60,496 nt of DNA from JAHBNG01 sp039028975 (GCA_039028975.1 JBCCHB010000103.1:1-60496); one strand, 5' to 3'; positions 18,561 to 26,746 are shown, counted from the stretch's first letter. Numbers and translations are program-made. Notes: generated by a model not told the origin, from the letters alone.

Positions 18561-18962
18561 TTACAAGGTGATTACCTGATCAGGCGGGCTGCCAGCTAAT
18601 GCCCCATACAGATCGGGGAAGCAGCCTACTTGTACCCCATCGACGACGTTGACGACGCGACAGTCGCCCGGCTCAGTTCGCCCTTCACCATTAGCGTCAC
18701 ACCAGCGCGGTTCACCCTCAGCAAGACCTCTTTCAAGCGCACACATATCACACATCATTAGGAGGATATTCTGCTCTTGTGCGACCTTGGCCAGCCGTTC
18801 ACCAATGGGGTTGCCTTTGCTGAGCAGAAGTGTGTTGTCGTCAAAAAAGAACATGCCAACGACGTCCACACCATGGTTGCCGGCCTCAAGTTGAGGCAGA
18901 ATCATTTGGCCGAGTTTGTAGCTAGCGGAACGAGGCATAGCAAAGACGTAAGCAATTTTCAT
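18561..18962 (-). CDS. DsrE-like (SaoD-type) sulfur-relay family protein
   Basis: 133 residues with a DsrE/F-like alpha/beta start (KIAYVFAMPRSASYKLGQMILPQLEAG, then VDVVGMFFFDDNTLLLSKGNPIGERLAKVAQEQNILLMMCDMCALERGL). The CDMC pair after the central strand is where DsrE proteins carry their sulfur-accepting Cys. Two more Cys (RWCDANGEG, GDCRVV) and a late VGCFPDLYGAL are present. It probably handles reactive sulfur or related thiol chemistry; this is inferred from the family. It is convergent to its left neighbour and divergent from the YciI gene. Confidence 0.65.
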   Translation of the reverse strand: MKIAYVFAMPRSASYKLGQMILPQLEAGNHGVDVVGMFFFDDNTLLLSKGNPIGERLAKVAQEQNILLMMCDMCALERGLAEGEPRWCDANGEGRTEPGDCRVVNVVDGVQVGCFPDLYGALAGSPPDQVITL

Positions 18963-19157
18963 ACATTTTCCCTTTCTTTATCTGATATTGGATTCCTATT
19001 GGTCGACGATAAAACTACCACTATGAGAGAATCACGAAAATTGTATACAATTAATGAAACTCATGTCGAATTATGGTAGAAGCCATCCGACGTATAAGTA
19101 GAGAGTTGGTTCGTAAACTGCAGCAGAACAGAAAACCTACTCTACAAAGCGACCAAT

Positions 19158-19241
19158 AGTCCATAGTCCATAGTCCGAAGTCAGTAGTCCGAAGTCAGTA
19201 GTCCGAAGTCAATAGTCCGAAGTCAATAGTCCGAAGTCAAT
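19158..19241. repeat. Tandem heptad repeat, 12 units
   Basis: Twelve 7-bp units of the form AGTCCxx or AGTCxxT follow one another without a gap (AGTCCAT twice, then alternating AGTCCGA and AGTCAGT/AGTCAAT). The higher-order unit is 14 bp. It is intergenic, between the DsrE-like and YciI genes. The unit is too short and too uninterrupted for CRISPR; the array is likely to vary in length between strains. Confidence 0.85.
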
Positions 19242-19344
19242 CTTTGCATAAATCGTTACCAAAATAGAAAGTGGCATTCAGCCAAAGAGCGTACCGATTT
19301 ATCTGCGTAAGGATCGACATCAGACCGAACAAGGGGATTCAACA

Positions 19345-19776
19345 ATGAAAGTAATGGTTTTTGTCAAAGCCAGTGATGAAAGTGAAGCAGGGGTAATGCC
19401 CAGCACCGAACTGCTGACCGAGATGGGTCGGTTTAACGAGGAATTGGTCAAAGCCGGCGTAATGTTGGCGGGTGAAGGGTTGCACCCCAGCATCAAAGGC
19501 GTACGTGTCTACTTCGATGGTAAAGAGCGCAACGTTGTAGACGGTCCCTTTACCGAAGCAAAAGAGCTGATTGCTGGCTTCTGGATGTGGCAGGCCAAGT
19601 CCATGGAAGAGGCCATTGAGTGGGCCAAGCGCAGCCCCTTTCAGGACGGACAATTGGAACTGCGCCCTGTCTTTGAGGATGTTGACTTTGGAGAGGAGTT
19701 CACGCCTGAACTCCGCGAGCATGAAGCGCGACTACGTGCCGAGATTGAGGCGCAGAATGAGTCGAGCGGAAGTTAG
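19345..19776 (+). CDS. YciI-like (DGPF domain) protein
   Basis: 143 residues. The start KVMVFVKASDESEAGVMPSTELL, the central EGLHPSIKGVRVYF and the hallmark VVDGPFTEAKELIAGFWMWQ identify the DGPF/YCII-related family. In many genomes such genes lie directly beside ECF42 sigma factors; here the sigma factor is 7 kb away (26747). Function is unknown; the fold is a ferredoxin-like barrel of the YciI type. ATG 19345 has AGGGGA a suitable distance upstream. Confidence 0.85.
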   Translation: MKVMVFVKASDESEAGVMPSTELLTEMGRFNEELVKAGVMLAGEGLHPSIKGVRVYFDGKERNVVDGPFTEAKELIAGFWMWQAKSMEEAIEWAKRSPFQDGQLELRPVFEDVDFGEEFTPELREHEARLRAEIEAQNESSGS

Positions 19777-19797
19777 ATAATGTGTCTACCTGAATAT

Positions 19798-19929
19798 AGA
19801 TTAAATCCAAGACTGTTCAAATAAGACCGCTCCGCCTGCAACGCACGGCTAAGGAGGTGGCTGGATAGGCGTCATCTCTTTAGCGTGCATCGCAGTCTCC
19901 GCTATTTGAATGGCCTTGGACTTAAATCT
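19798..19929. repeat. Palindromic element (~132 bp)
   Basis: Left end AGATTAAATCCAAGACTG and right end GGCCTTGGACTTAAATCT pair with a few mismatches, and the pairing continues inward through TTCAAATA / TATTTGAA. The interior is GC-rich and non-coding. It sits between the YciI and VOC genes. Confidence 0.65.
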
Positions 19930-19994
19930 GATGCCGGGAAACGCACTGGGTAAGCAGATTCAAGCGCGGACAGAATACACATAGGAGGCATTTA

Positions 19995-20399
19995 ATGAAT
20001 TGGACACTGGAAGTGATAGTTGTACCAGTTTCAAATGTAGATCGAGCCAAAAATTTCTATGAGAAGCAACTAGGCTTTAATGTAGATCACGATACAAAAG
20101 TAAATGAATCTATGAGAATTGTTCAACTTACGCCGCCTGGTTCAGGATGTTCCATAGTAATTGGCATGGGCATCCCAACGTCAGATGGTAAGCTTAAAGG
20201 CTTACAACTCGTTGTCAACGATATCCACAAGGCACACGCTCAGCTTGCGGCAAACGGGGTTGACGTTAGCGAAATCACAAGAATGGGCGAAAACCGACCT
20301 GATTTTGAAGGCGATGAGTTGGATAACATTGGCTTCATCTTTTTTAGCGACCCAGATGGCAACGAGTGGGCTGTACAACAGATTTCGAGCCGACCCTAA
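19995..20399 (+). CDS. VOC (glyoxalase/bleomycin-resistance) family protein
   Basis: 134 residues starting at ATG 19995 behind AGGAGG. One VOC module is visible: VIVVPVSNVDRAKNFYEKQLGFNVDHD, GLQLVVNDIHKAHAQLAANGVDV and FSDPDGNEWAVQQ, with Glu in the last motif as a metal ligand in active members. Substrate unknown. It is followed after 40 bases by an SRPBCC gene with its own strong ribosome-binding site, likely on the same transcript. Confidence 0.88.
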   Translation: MNWTLEVIVVPVSNVDRAKNFYEKQLGFNVDHDTKVNESMRIVQLTPPGSGCSIVIGMGIPTSDGKLKGLQLVVNDIHKAHAQLAANGVDVSEITRMGENRPDFEGDELDNIGFIFFSDPDGNEWAVQQISSRP

Positions 20400-20439
20400 A
20401 TTAGTTTGCACTTCTGTGCCAGAGAAGGAGAAATGAACA

Positions 20440-20877
20440 ATGTCCAAAACAGTGATTGACATTGACATCATGCGTCCCCATGAGGAAGTCTTTGCCTACA
20501 TCACAAATTTTGAGAACAACCCTAAATGGCAAAATGGCATGATATCTTGCAAATTCACGTCGGAAGGACCCGTTGTCGTGGGAACCACTTATGAGCAGGA
20601 GGCAAGCTTTTTAGGGCGCAAAATCGTCACGAGCTTTGAAGTAGTTGAGTTTGAACCGAACCAGATGGTGCGCTTTGTTAGTCGTCAAAGCACCTTTCCG
20701 TTGCGCATTCTGCGTTCGGTCGAACCTATTGAAGGGGGGACCCATGTCCATGCCGTAATTGAAGGGGAACCAACGGGATTTTTCTTTAAGCTCTTGGGAC
20801 CACTGCTGGATCGTATGGTAGAGCGTTCAATCAAGACTGATTACGCCAAGCTCAAGGAGTTGCTAGAAACGACCTAG
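20440..20877 (+). CDS. SRPBCC family (polyketide cyclase-like) protein
   Basis: 145 residues from ATG 20440 behind AAGGAG. The pattern is that of the START/SRPBCC fold: MRPHEEVFAYITNFENNPKWQNGMISC, GTTYEQEASFLGRKIVTSFEVVEFEPNQMVRFVS and the C-terminal helix LLDRMVERSIKTDYAKLKELLE. Ligand unknown. It ends the VOC-SRPBCC pair, after which ~860 bases carry no gene. Confidence 0.82.
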   Translation: MSKTVIDIDIMRPHEEVFAYITNFENNPKWQNGMISCKFTSEGPVVVGTTYEQEASFLGRKIVTSFEVVEFEPNQMVRFVSRQSTFPLRILRSVEPIEGGTHVHAVIEGEPTGFFFKLLGPLLDRMVERSIKTDYAKLKELLETT

Positions 20878-21180
20878 GGAATCTTGATTTGGGTTCTTCT
20901 AGACATCATGTGATTCACATTCGTTTGGCTCGTCGGCCTCACAGAGGTAGCATTACCACCTGATGTTACCTCTACCACCAACCGCATCAGATCCGACTGA
21001 CAATCATGTCAAACATCTGTATCCCCAAAGAACGCTACCTTTTCTGATGGTATAACGAATTCTATGTAAAATTTCATATGCTCTGAGCCACCATACTCTC
21101 TATTTCGTATTTTACACAACCATCGTTATACGACCCCTTTTCTTCTAAGTCTCATCCAGCAAAACTCGTAGATAGTGTTT

Positions 21181-21265
21181 TATGCTGCGGTCGCTTTCAA
21201 AACCGTAGTTATCCTTAGCTCTAACAGAAAGACCAAACTACGGTTTTGAAACGGAGCAGAGTATA
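21181..21265. repeat. 85-bp palindrome family, copy 3
   Basis: Ends TATGCTGCGGTCG and ACGGAGCAGAGTATA, arms AAAACCGTAGTT / AACTACGGTTTT. Orientation as copy 1. Confidence 0.85.
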
Positions 21266-21369
21266 ATATGTATACCTGCACACGTTTCATGAGCGCTGTA
21301 ATGTGTTGACGGATGGACCATCTGATAGAATGTTACTTCGGGTAATTTTCACCAGTACTTAATTTTGGT

Positions 21370-21433
21370 TGTCCCGCCGATGAAAGAGCCGAAGGCAGAC
21401 CAACAATAGGCCCTAACGGCTCTCACATCGACA
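21370..21433. repeat. Hairpin
   Basis: CGATGAAAGAGCCG pairs with CGGCTCTCACATCG (one mismatch), with TGTC/GACA continuing outside after a bulge. It resembles an attenuator in size, but no short gene follows directly. Confidence 0.55.
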
Positions 21434-21481
21434 AAAAATTGTGGATGTTGGGTTTAACCAGTTTGCCTCCGCGGCCGAAGG

Positions 21482-21564
21482 CCCCTAGATTTTGCCAGAG
21501 CCGTTTCGGGCCGTCGACCTGCACCCAGCGGGTACCCGACCAGCGAAGGCGAAATCTAACTAGG
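21482..21564. repeat. GC-rich palindrome
   Basis: CCTAGATTTTGCC pairs with GGCGAAATCTAAC, and a CGGG.../...CCCG stem lies inside. It is probably a dispersed element; only one copy is in the window. Confidence 0.5.
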
Positions 21565-21736
21565 TTCTAACTTAAGCAATATTGGCCGATATAATACGCA
21601 GTAAAGCTTATAGCGGCTTGCCAAAACAGAAATCTGCCGAACCCATTTTCAGTGCCGTGCGGAAAAAGGACCGGGGCGGCAAAACCGCTGTGGTCAAACG
21701 CTCTCGGCGTTCAATTCCTGCTCAAAGATAATATCT

Positions 21737-23368
21737 ATGAATGATTCGTTTAGCTTGTTGTGGTTACATGATGACGAGATAAACCATTGCCCCACGCTAC
21801 CAGCGTCAACGTTTAACGATTTGCATATTGGTGATGTCGTGGCACATATTTCAACCAGCGGCACATCTCGTCGATTTTTCTCTAGATTACTCCAACAGTT
21901 GCCAACCAACGCCAAAACAATTGCACATCGACAGGAGGTTTTGACCGATTTTGTCAAGCAGCCTCAGATGACAAAAGCCATAGCGGCCCTGTTGCCCAAG
22001 CTTGATGGCCTGAGGCCCCAGCCGCTCACGTTTCGCGATCGTCACGCAATCTTTGACGTGATCGAACGCATCGGCGAACTCGATCTTTTTCTCGAGTGCG
22101 TCAATGGTTTCCATGCTGCGCTTTCGTCGGCAGACAAGTTGCAATCGACCGGCCTGCAACAGCTACATAGACTGATTGTTGATACGACCAATGACCCCAG
22201 GTTTACGTCGTTGCAGAGTGAGCTGCCAGAGTTACAGGCAACCGTGCAGCAAACGGCCAGCGTAACGATTGGCGTTAATTTGGATCATAATTTACGCCCA
22301 CACGAAGCAACCTTACTGGCTATCAACGGCGAAAAATTTAGCGAGGCGTCGATGCTTGACCGGCTCTTTGGGCGGGAAGATGAATTTAGCCGGCTAGGCA
22401 ACTTCCACCGCGCGGGGGAGATAGACGGAGTGACAATGGCGCGGATCAAGGAAAAGAATAGTCCGCTGATGACGCCACTTTTTGCTGACTTGGCAGAGTT
22501 ACTAGAGGCAGTTAGTCGCCCAGTGGCGAATGTGCTGAAGAAATATGGCAAGCTGGCTACGGCGTCATTGGTGAAATTTCGCGATGAGTTGGCCTTCTAT
22601 GTGACGGCTGCGGAAATGGTTGAACAGCTACGGGGGCGAGGGTTGGAAATGGTTCGGCCGGAAATCCTTCCGACAGCAGAACGCACCCTACAGGCAACCC
22701 ACGCCTACAATCTGCACCTCGCGCTGAGCAATCCAAAGGCTCAAGTCGTTACCAGCAACATCAACATGGGTGATGAGGGCCGTATCTTCATTTTGACTGG
22801 CCCTAATGGTGGCGGCAAAACAACCTTTCTACAATCGGTAGGCCTTGTACAGCTATTTGGTCAGCTTGGTCTATACGTACCCGCCACAGCCGCTAGCATT
22901 AGCCCCGCTGACAACATCTACACCCACTATCAAGGCGAAGAGCGCCCCGAAGCAGGGACAGGACGTTTTGGTGAAGAGGCGGTGCGCTTGCAGAAGATTT
23001 TTGTGACGGCAACGGCAGAGAGCTTGATTTTGCTCAACGAATCGCTTGCGAGTACTAGTACAGGCGAAAGCCTCTATATCGCGCAGGATATCGTACAGTT
23101 GTTTCGGCAAATGGATGTACGGGCGATTTTTGCCACACATTTGCATCAGCTAGCGGCGAACGTCAAAGATTTAAATCAGGCAGCGGGTGCTGGCATAGTC
23201 GTCTCGCTGGTGGCATCATCACGCGGTGCAGAAGACGGGGTACGTACATTTGAAGTTGTAGTGGGGGAGCCACTTGGCCGAAGTTACGCTAAAGAGCTAG
23301 CCATCCAGTATGGCATTGACGCTGGTCAATTGACTGCGCTCCTGACGAAACGGGGTGTAATAAATTAA
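21737..23368 (+). CDS. MutS-like ATPase lacking the mismatch-recognition domain
   Basis: 543 residues. The N-terminal ~300 residues match the MutS core/lever helices (TSGTSRRFFSRLLQQLPTNAKTIAHRQEVLTDFV), and the C-terminal ATPase is clear: Walker A LTGPNGGGKTTFLQSVG near residue 355, HYQGEERPEAGTGRFGEE (the signature loop), and Walker B with N in place of D, LILLNESLASTSTGES, then FATHLHQLA. The mismatch-binding domain I and connector are missing, and the Smr domain of MutS2 is absent. It is thus a MutS-related NTPase of unknown DNA target. It stands alone. Confidence 0.85.
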   Translation: MNDSFSLLWLHDDEINHCPTLPASTFNDLHIGDVVAHISTSGTSRRFFSRLLQQLPTNAKTIAHRQEVLTDFVKQPQMTKAIAALLPKLDGLRPQPLTFRDRHAIFDVIERIGELDLFLECVNGFHAALSSADKLQSTGLQQLHRLIVDTTNDPRFTSLQSELPELQATVQQTASVTIGVNLDHNLRPHEATLLAINGEKFSEASMLDRLFGREDEFSRLGNFHRAGEIDGVTMARIKEKNSPLMTPLFADLAELLEAVSRPVANVLKKYGKLATASLVKFRDELAFYVTAAEMVEQLRGRGLEMVRPEILPTAERTLQATHAYNLHLALSNPKAQVVTSNINMGDEGRIFILTGPNGGGKTTFLQSVGLVQLFGQLGLYVPATAASISPADNIYTHYQGEERPEAGTGRFGEEAVRLQKIFVTATAESLILLNESLASTSTGESLYIAQDIVQLFRQMDVRAIFATHLHQLAANVKDLNQAAGAGIVVSLVASSRGAEDGVRTFEVVVGEPLGRSYAKELAIQYGIDAGQLTALLTKRGVIN

Positions 23369-23690
23369 CCGCAAGAGTGAACGTCCAGTACAGGTGTCTT
23401 TCCACTCTATCTTACTTGAAGTAACTTACCGAAAACCTTAACACTTCTTTTATATTTCCCTCCAATCTTCTCAACAACAGCGGGATACAATAGCGATAGC
23501 ACCGCACCAACCGATTCCTAGGGTAAGTTGGTTGAGGAAGCTAACAACCTATCGATAACAATCTGGGCCATCAACCGAACGCGCCCATTTGGGACTAGCG
23601 CATTGTACGATTCAGCCATAGCGTGATTAAGCGTCTTCGCAAGCGTCAGTGCATAGGTTCCAACAATTAGAACGATTAAGGATATAAACA
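23369..23690. other. Intergenic region, no feature seen
   Basis: 322 bases with no open frame of note and no strong hairpin. The promoter of the next gene is presumably here. Confidence 0.4.
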
Positions 23691-24218
23691 ATGTTTCAAC
23701 TAAAGAATATTGCTATTGGACTCGCCGCTGTTGTCGTTGTATCTACTGTTGCCGTAACAGCTCCCGTTTTTGCACAGACTGTTCTGCAAGAAGATAATCA
23801 AGCTGAACAACGCACTACGCGCCGAGGAGACCGTGGAGATCGGGTCCGTGTAATCGACCGTGCAGTTGTCAAAGAGGTAATCGCTACGACCCTGAACATG
23901 ACCGTGGAACAGTTGGATGCCGCAAAGGAAGCAGGCCAGACCATGGAAGAGATTGCGGCAGCACAGGGGGTTCCATTTGAGACTGTATTGAATGCTGCCA
24001 AAGCATCCATGACGAGTCAGGTCAATGCTGCACTCGCTGCTGGCGAAATCACCCAGGAGCAGGCAGACCGAATGCTAGAGAAAATTGCCAACAAAGATTC
24101 GCTGGACAAAGGTCGTCGAGGTAATCGTGGTAACCGCGGCAACCGTGGTGGGGAAGATGGTACCAACATTGATACGAACAGTGCTGATGCCGATGTCTCA
24201 ATAGACTTTCTTGCGTAA
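23691..24218 (+). CDS. Exported helical protein with Arg/Gly/Asn-rich tail
   Basis: 175 residues from ATG 23691 behind AAGGA. The start FQLKNIAIGLAAVVVVSTVAVTAPVFAQ is a signal peptide with a likely cleavage after AFA-type VFA (residue ~28). The mature part has an acidic helical domain with repeated TMTVEQLDAAKEAGQTMEEIAAAQG / ITQEQADRMLEKI motifs, reminiscent of the EF/DUF2680-like helices of Gram-positive exported proteins, then a GRRGNRGNRGNRGG tail. Function unknown. Confidence 0.75.
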   Translation: MFQLKNIAIGLAAVVVVSTVAVTAPVFAQTVLQEDNQAEQRTTRRGDRGDRVRVIDRAVVKEVIATTLNMTVEQLDAAKEAGQTMEEIAAAQGVPFETVLNAAKASMTSQVNAALAAGEITQEQADRMLEKIANKDSLDKGRRGNRGNRGNRGGEDGTNIDTNSADADVSIDFLA

Positions 24219-24236
24219 GTACCTTTGCTCTGAAAG

Positions 24237-24294
24237 TAACAGGGATTAGAGGATTTCACAGATTTCCGTCCTTTTAATCCTTCAATCCCTGTTA
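24237..24294. repeat. Hairpin after the exported-protein gene
   Basis: TAACAGGGATT pairs perfectly with AATCCCTGTTA; an inner GAGGATT / AATCCTTC pair extends it. It lies 19 bases after the stop. Similar AACAGGGATT repeats are common in intergenic DNA, so this may be a repeat rather than a dedicated terminator. Confidence 0.6.
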
Positions 24295-24364
24295 GCGTTC
24301 ATCCCCCGTTGTGCAATTCATTGCATAGGAAACTTTAGGAAAGCAACGAGTTTCCCCTGAGATA

Positions 24365-24396
24365 AAAGAACCGAGCCTTGTGGCTCGGTTCTTTTT
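24365..24396. terminator. Rho-independent terminator (bidirectional)
   Basis: AAAGAACCGAGCC and GGCTCGGTTCTTT form a 13-bp perfect stem with a TTGT loop, followed by TTTTTG. An A-run on the other side lets it work on the minus strand too. It closes the exported-protein transcript. Confidence 0.9.
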
Positions 24397-24454
24397 GTGT
24401 GTCGCTACTACAACGTAACGCAAGTTATGATAAATTAAGACGGCTCATTCGTAG

Positions 24455-24473
24455 GGGCGGCTTGTAGCCGCCC
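24455..24473. repeat. Short GC hairpin
   Basis: GGGCGGC and GCCGCCC pair across TTGTA. This exact kind of hairpin is a frequent intergenic repeat core. Confidence 0.55.
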
Positions 24474-24568
24474 AAACATTGAAAATTCCGTCTCTTCTCT
24501 TGAAAATGAGCAGTTGCCATACTTGCTCTGGTAAAAGTCGGCTCACAAGATGAGATTAGGCCACCCAT

Positions 24569-24597
24569 TTGACATTTCATAAGTGGTGGCTTATAAA
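24569..24597 (+). promoter_or_regulatory. Sigma-70-type promoter, upstream copy, with inverted repeat in the spacer
   Basis: TTGACA (24569-24574), 17-base spacer, TATAAA (24592-24597). The spacer contains ATAAGTGGTGGCTTAT, an inverted repeat ATAAG-N6-CTTAT. The same unit recurs 42 bases downstream. Confidence 0.75.
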
Positions 24598-24610
24598 ATC
24601 GGCTACCAAT

Positions 24611-24639
24611 TTGACAATCCATAAGTGATGGCTTATAAT
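24611..24639 (+). promoter_or_regulatory. Consensus promoter of the ArsR gene, probably leaderless, with operator-like spacer
   Basis: TTGACA (24611-24616), 17-base spacer, TATAAT (24634-24639), a perfect consensus. The ATG of the regulator is at 24646, where transcription would start, so the mRNA is probably leaderless. The spacer repeats ATAAGTGATGGCTTAT, an inverted repeat ATAAG-N6-CTTAT, which makes autoregulation by the ArsR protein likely. Confidence 0.85.
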
Positions 24640-24645
24640 TCGTTT

Positions 24646-24975
24646 ATGAAGAACGTAGGCACGGCCGAAACCAAGATTTTCCAAGCCCTGGCGGACCCCA
24701 GTCGGCGGTCAATTTTTGAGTCTCTCACGCGGGGAGAAGCGGCAGTGAAAGATTTGACCGCACGCTTCGACATTTCGCAACCGGCTGTTTCACAGCATCT
24801 CGCTGCGTTGAAAGACGCTGGCCTGGTCAGTAGCCGACGTGAGGGGCGCTGTGTCTATTATCAGGTAGAACCGACTGGGATGAAACCACTCATCGACTGG
24901 ATTGCGCACTACCGCGCCTTCTGGATAGAACACGTCGATCGTCTTGAAGAGCTATTAGAGAAAATGGACGAGTGA
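24646..24975 (+). CDS. ArsR-family transcriptional regulator
   Basis: 109 residues from ATG 24646. The winged HTH is typical: IFQALADPSRRSIFESLTRGEAAVKDLTARFDISQPAVSQHLAALKDAGLVSSRREGRCVYYQV. No metal-binding Cys pair is visible in helix alpha3, so it is of the non-metal-sensing type commonly paired with SRPBCC genes. An earlier in-frame GTG at 24625 lies inside the promoter and is unlikely to be used. The gene overlaps or abuts the SRPBCC gene downstream, so the two form an operon. Confidence 0.88.
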   Translation: MKNVGTAETKIFQALADPSRRSIFESLTRGEAAVKDLTARFDISQPAVSQHLAALKDAGLVSSRREGRCVYYQVEPTGMKPLIDWIAHYRAFWIEHVDRLEELLEKMDE

Positions 24976-24980
24976 CTTCC

Positions 24981-25412
24981 ATGAATACGAACGGACAACC
25001 CGAAACGAAATCTCTTTCGCTTGAGTTCGATTTGCATCATCCACCGGAGAAGGTGTGGCGAGCACTCACCGAGCCCGACCTGTTAGAAGAATGGCTCCTG
25101 CCCGTGATCGGTGCAAAGCTAGAGCTGGGAGCAGCGTTTACGTTTAAGGCACCGCCTCAGCCCGGTTGGGACGGCATCGTGAATTGTCGGTTTCTTGAGA
25201 TCGAAGCGCAGATAAAGCTCAGCTATACGTGGGTTGTCGGTGATATCGACACCGTCGTGACCTTTATGCTCACGCCTTCTGATTCAGGCACGCACCTGTC
25301 CATTGTACAGTCCGGGTTCAAGCCAGACCAGAAACAAGAATCTGGCGGCGCATGCTATGGCTGGAAGATGATGGGCGAGAAGCTGATCGATTTGCTGGCG
25401 AGGCTTCCGTAA
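24981..25412 (+). CDS. SRPBCC (AHSA1-like) protein in operon with ArsR
   Basis: About 144 residues. ATG 24981 is preferred; GTG 24972 overlapping the ArsR stop is possible and would couple translation. Motifs: LEFDLHHPPEKVWRALTEPDLLEEWLLP, then GAAFTFKAPPQPGWDGIVNCRFLEIE, ITLSYTW-like strand and the terminal GWKMMGEKLIDLLARL helix. ArsR-SRPBCC pairs are very common; the SRPBCC protein is presumed to bind or process the regulator's inducing compound, which is unknown. Confidence 0.85.
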   Translation: MNTNGQPETKSLSLEFDLHHPPEKVWRALTEPDLLEEWLLPVIGAKLELGAAFTFKAPPQPGWDGIVNCRFLEIEAQIKLSYTWVVGDIDTVVTFMLTPSDSGTHLSIVQSGFKPDQKQESGGACYGWKMMGEKLIDLLARLP

Positions 25413-25543
25413 GCTTAACCACGGTTCGTCGTCGACAAAAAGTAGAGGTTTAACTATAGTAGCCAGAGAATATTTTTTCGTGCATAATTGTAAACGGTCA
25501 GCCTGAATTGCTGACTAGTTGACTATTAGTGCACTGTCCATTG

Positions 25544-25642
25544 GTAGCCCGCCCTTTCAGAGCGGTGGACGTCAAGAATTCGTGAGTTTCATTTGAAACA
25601 GGTTGGTTTCGCCACCTTCCCCGCCCAAAATGGACGGGCTAC
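25544..25642. repeat. Palindromic element (~99 bp)
   Basis: GGTAGCCCGCCC at the left pairs with GGACGGGCTAC at the right with one mismatch. Between them the sequence is GC-rich and non-coding. It lies in the ~350-base gap after the ArsR-SRPBCC operon, in which no gene is visible. Confidence 0.6.
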
Positions 25643-25765
25643 TTTAGGCCCATCCCTTCCCTCACTTTATGGGAGGAGAACTAATTTCCTAAAGAATGTC
25701 TGCATGAATATCCGTGCTTGTCTGCGTCCCAAATTCGGTGCTTTATATAGTATGCTGAGGAGATC

Positions 25766-25993
25766 ATGATGAACTGGAACAAATGGATTCGGCAAGCCCA
25801 CCGTTGGATATCTCTTCTCTTTACGGTGAGCGTTGCTTTCGTCACTTATATTGCCTTAAGCCAGGAAGAGCCTGCCGAGTGGCTCTTTTTCTTACCGCTT
25901 CTCCCGCTCTTTTTGCTCATGTTTAGTGGTCTTTACTTGTTTGTGTTGCCGTATGTAACCAAAAGGACAATCAATGAATCAAACGAATCCTAA
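25766..25993 (+). CDS. Small two-helix membrane protein
   Basis: 75 residues from ATG 25766 behind GAGGAG. The N-terminus NWNKWIRQAHRWISLLFTVSVAFVTYIAL resembles the first helix of PepSY-type membrane proteins (the RQAHRWIS motif), and a second helix follows (WLFFLPLLPLFLLMFSGLYLFVLPYV). It overlaps the next gene by 20 bases, so the two are translationally coupled. Confidence 0.7.
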   Translation: MMNWNKWIRQAHRWISLLFTVSVAFVTYIALSQEEPAEWLFFLPLLPLFLLMFSGLYLFVLPYVTKRTINESNES

Positions 25994-26624
25994 GGTTGAT
26001 GATTATTTGAATAACATCGCTCAGTGGCAGGCAGAACTGAAACAGCTACGGGCCATTGTTCTTGAGTGCCCGTTGACCGAGGAATGGAAGTGGCGCCAAC
26101 CATGTTACACGTTTCAGCAAGGTAACGTCGTGATTATTAGCCCTTTTAAAGAGTACTGTTCGCTGAATTTTTTCAAAGGGTCGTTGATGAAAGATCCCCA
26201 TGACCTTCTGGTTGCGCCGGGTGAAAATTCGCAAGCCTCGCGCCAGATTCGCTTCACAAGCGTTGACGAAATCGTTGAGATGGCACCCACATTGAAAGCG
26301 TACATTGAAAACGCTATTGAGGTAGAAAAAGCAGGACTCAAAGTCGAGTTCAAATCAAAGGCCGAATACGACGTTCCAGAAGAGCTGGAAGAGGAGTTTG
26401 CAGAAGATCCTGACTTCTACGAAGCATTTGAGTCCTTAACACCAGGACGCCAGAAGGGCTACCTTCTCTACTTTTCTGGAGCCAAACAGCCTCAAACGCG
26501 GAAGGCTCGAATCGAAAAATATAAGTCGCGCATCTTTGATGGCAAAGGGATGCAAGATTGCGTGTGCGGACACTCAAAGCGCTATCCTCAATGTGACGGT
26601 TCCCACAACAATATTTCCGAGTAG
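25974..26624 (+). CDS. YdeI/DUF1801-type protein with C-terminal CDGSH iron-sulfur motif
   Basis: 216 residues. Residues ~10-120 carry the DUF1801/YdeI fold (EEWKWRQPCYTFQQGNVVIISPFKEYCSLNFFKGSLMKDPHDLL), followed by the helical YdeI tail (LTPGRQKGYLLYFSGAKQPQTRKARIEKYKSRIFDGKG). The last residues read DCVCGHSKRYPQCDGSH, an exact match to the CDGSH pattern C-x-C-x2-S-x3-P-x-C-D-G-S-H that binds a 2Fe-2S cluster. The combination suggests a redox or metal-stress role. It begins inside the preceding membrane-protein gene. Confidence 0.85.
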   Translation: MNQTNPKVDDYLNNIAQWQAELKQLRAIVLECPLTEEWKWRQPCYTFQQGNVVIISPFKEYCSLNFFKGSLMKDPHDLLVAPGENSQASRQIRFTSVDEIVEMAPTLKAYIENAIEVEKAGLKVEFKSKAEYDVPEELEEEFAEDPDFYEAFESLTPGRQKGYLLYFSGAKQPQTRKARIEKYKSRIFDGKGMQDCVCGHSKRYPQCDGSHNNISE

Positions 26625-26746
26625 TGCGAGATAGTAAACTACGAAAACGCCTATAAATTGTGCTATATTCGTGGGCCGGAGGGGGGTATTCTAGAATTGG
26701 CGGAGCAAATCAAATCAATCAGGTGGATAATGAGCGTCGCTAACCC

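Larger units (their letters stand above)
20878..21736. other. Gene-free region with three palindromes
   Basis: No credible open frame. It contains copy 3 of the 85-bp family (21181-21265), a hairpin at 21370-21433 and a longer palindrome at 21482-21564. A structured RNA cannot be excluded, but nothing resembles a known RNA gene. Confidence 0.5.

Noticed and set aside
19158..19241. CRISPR array
   Set aside because: The units are 7 bp and abut one another, with no spacers and no cas genes.
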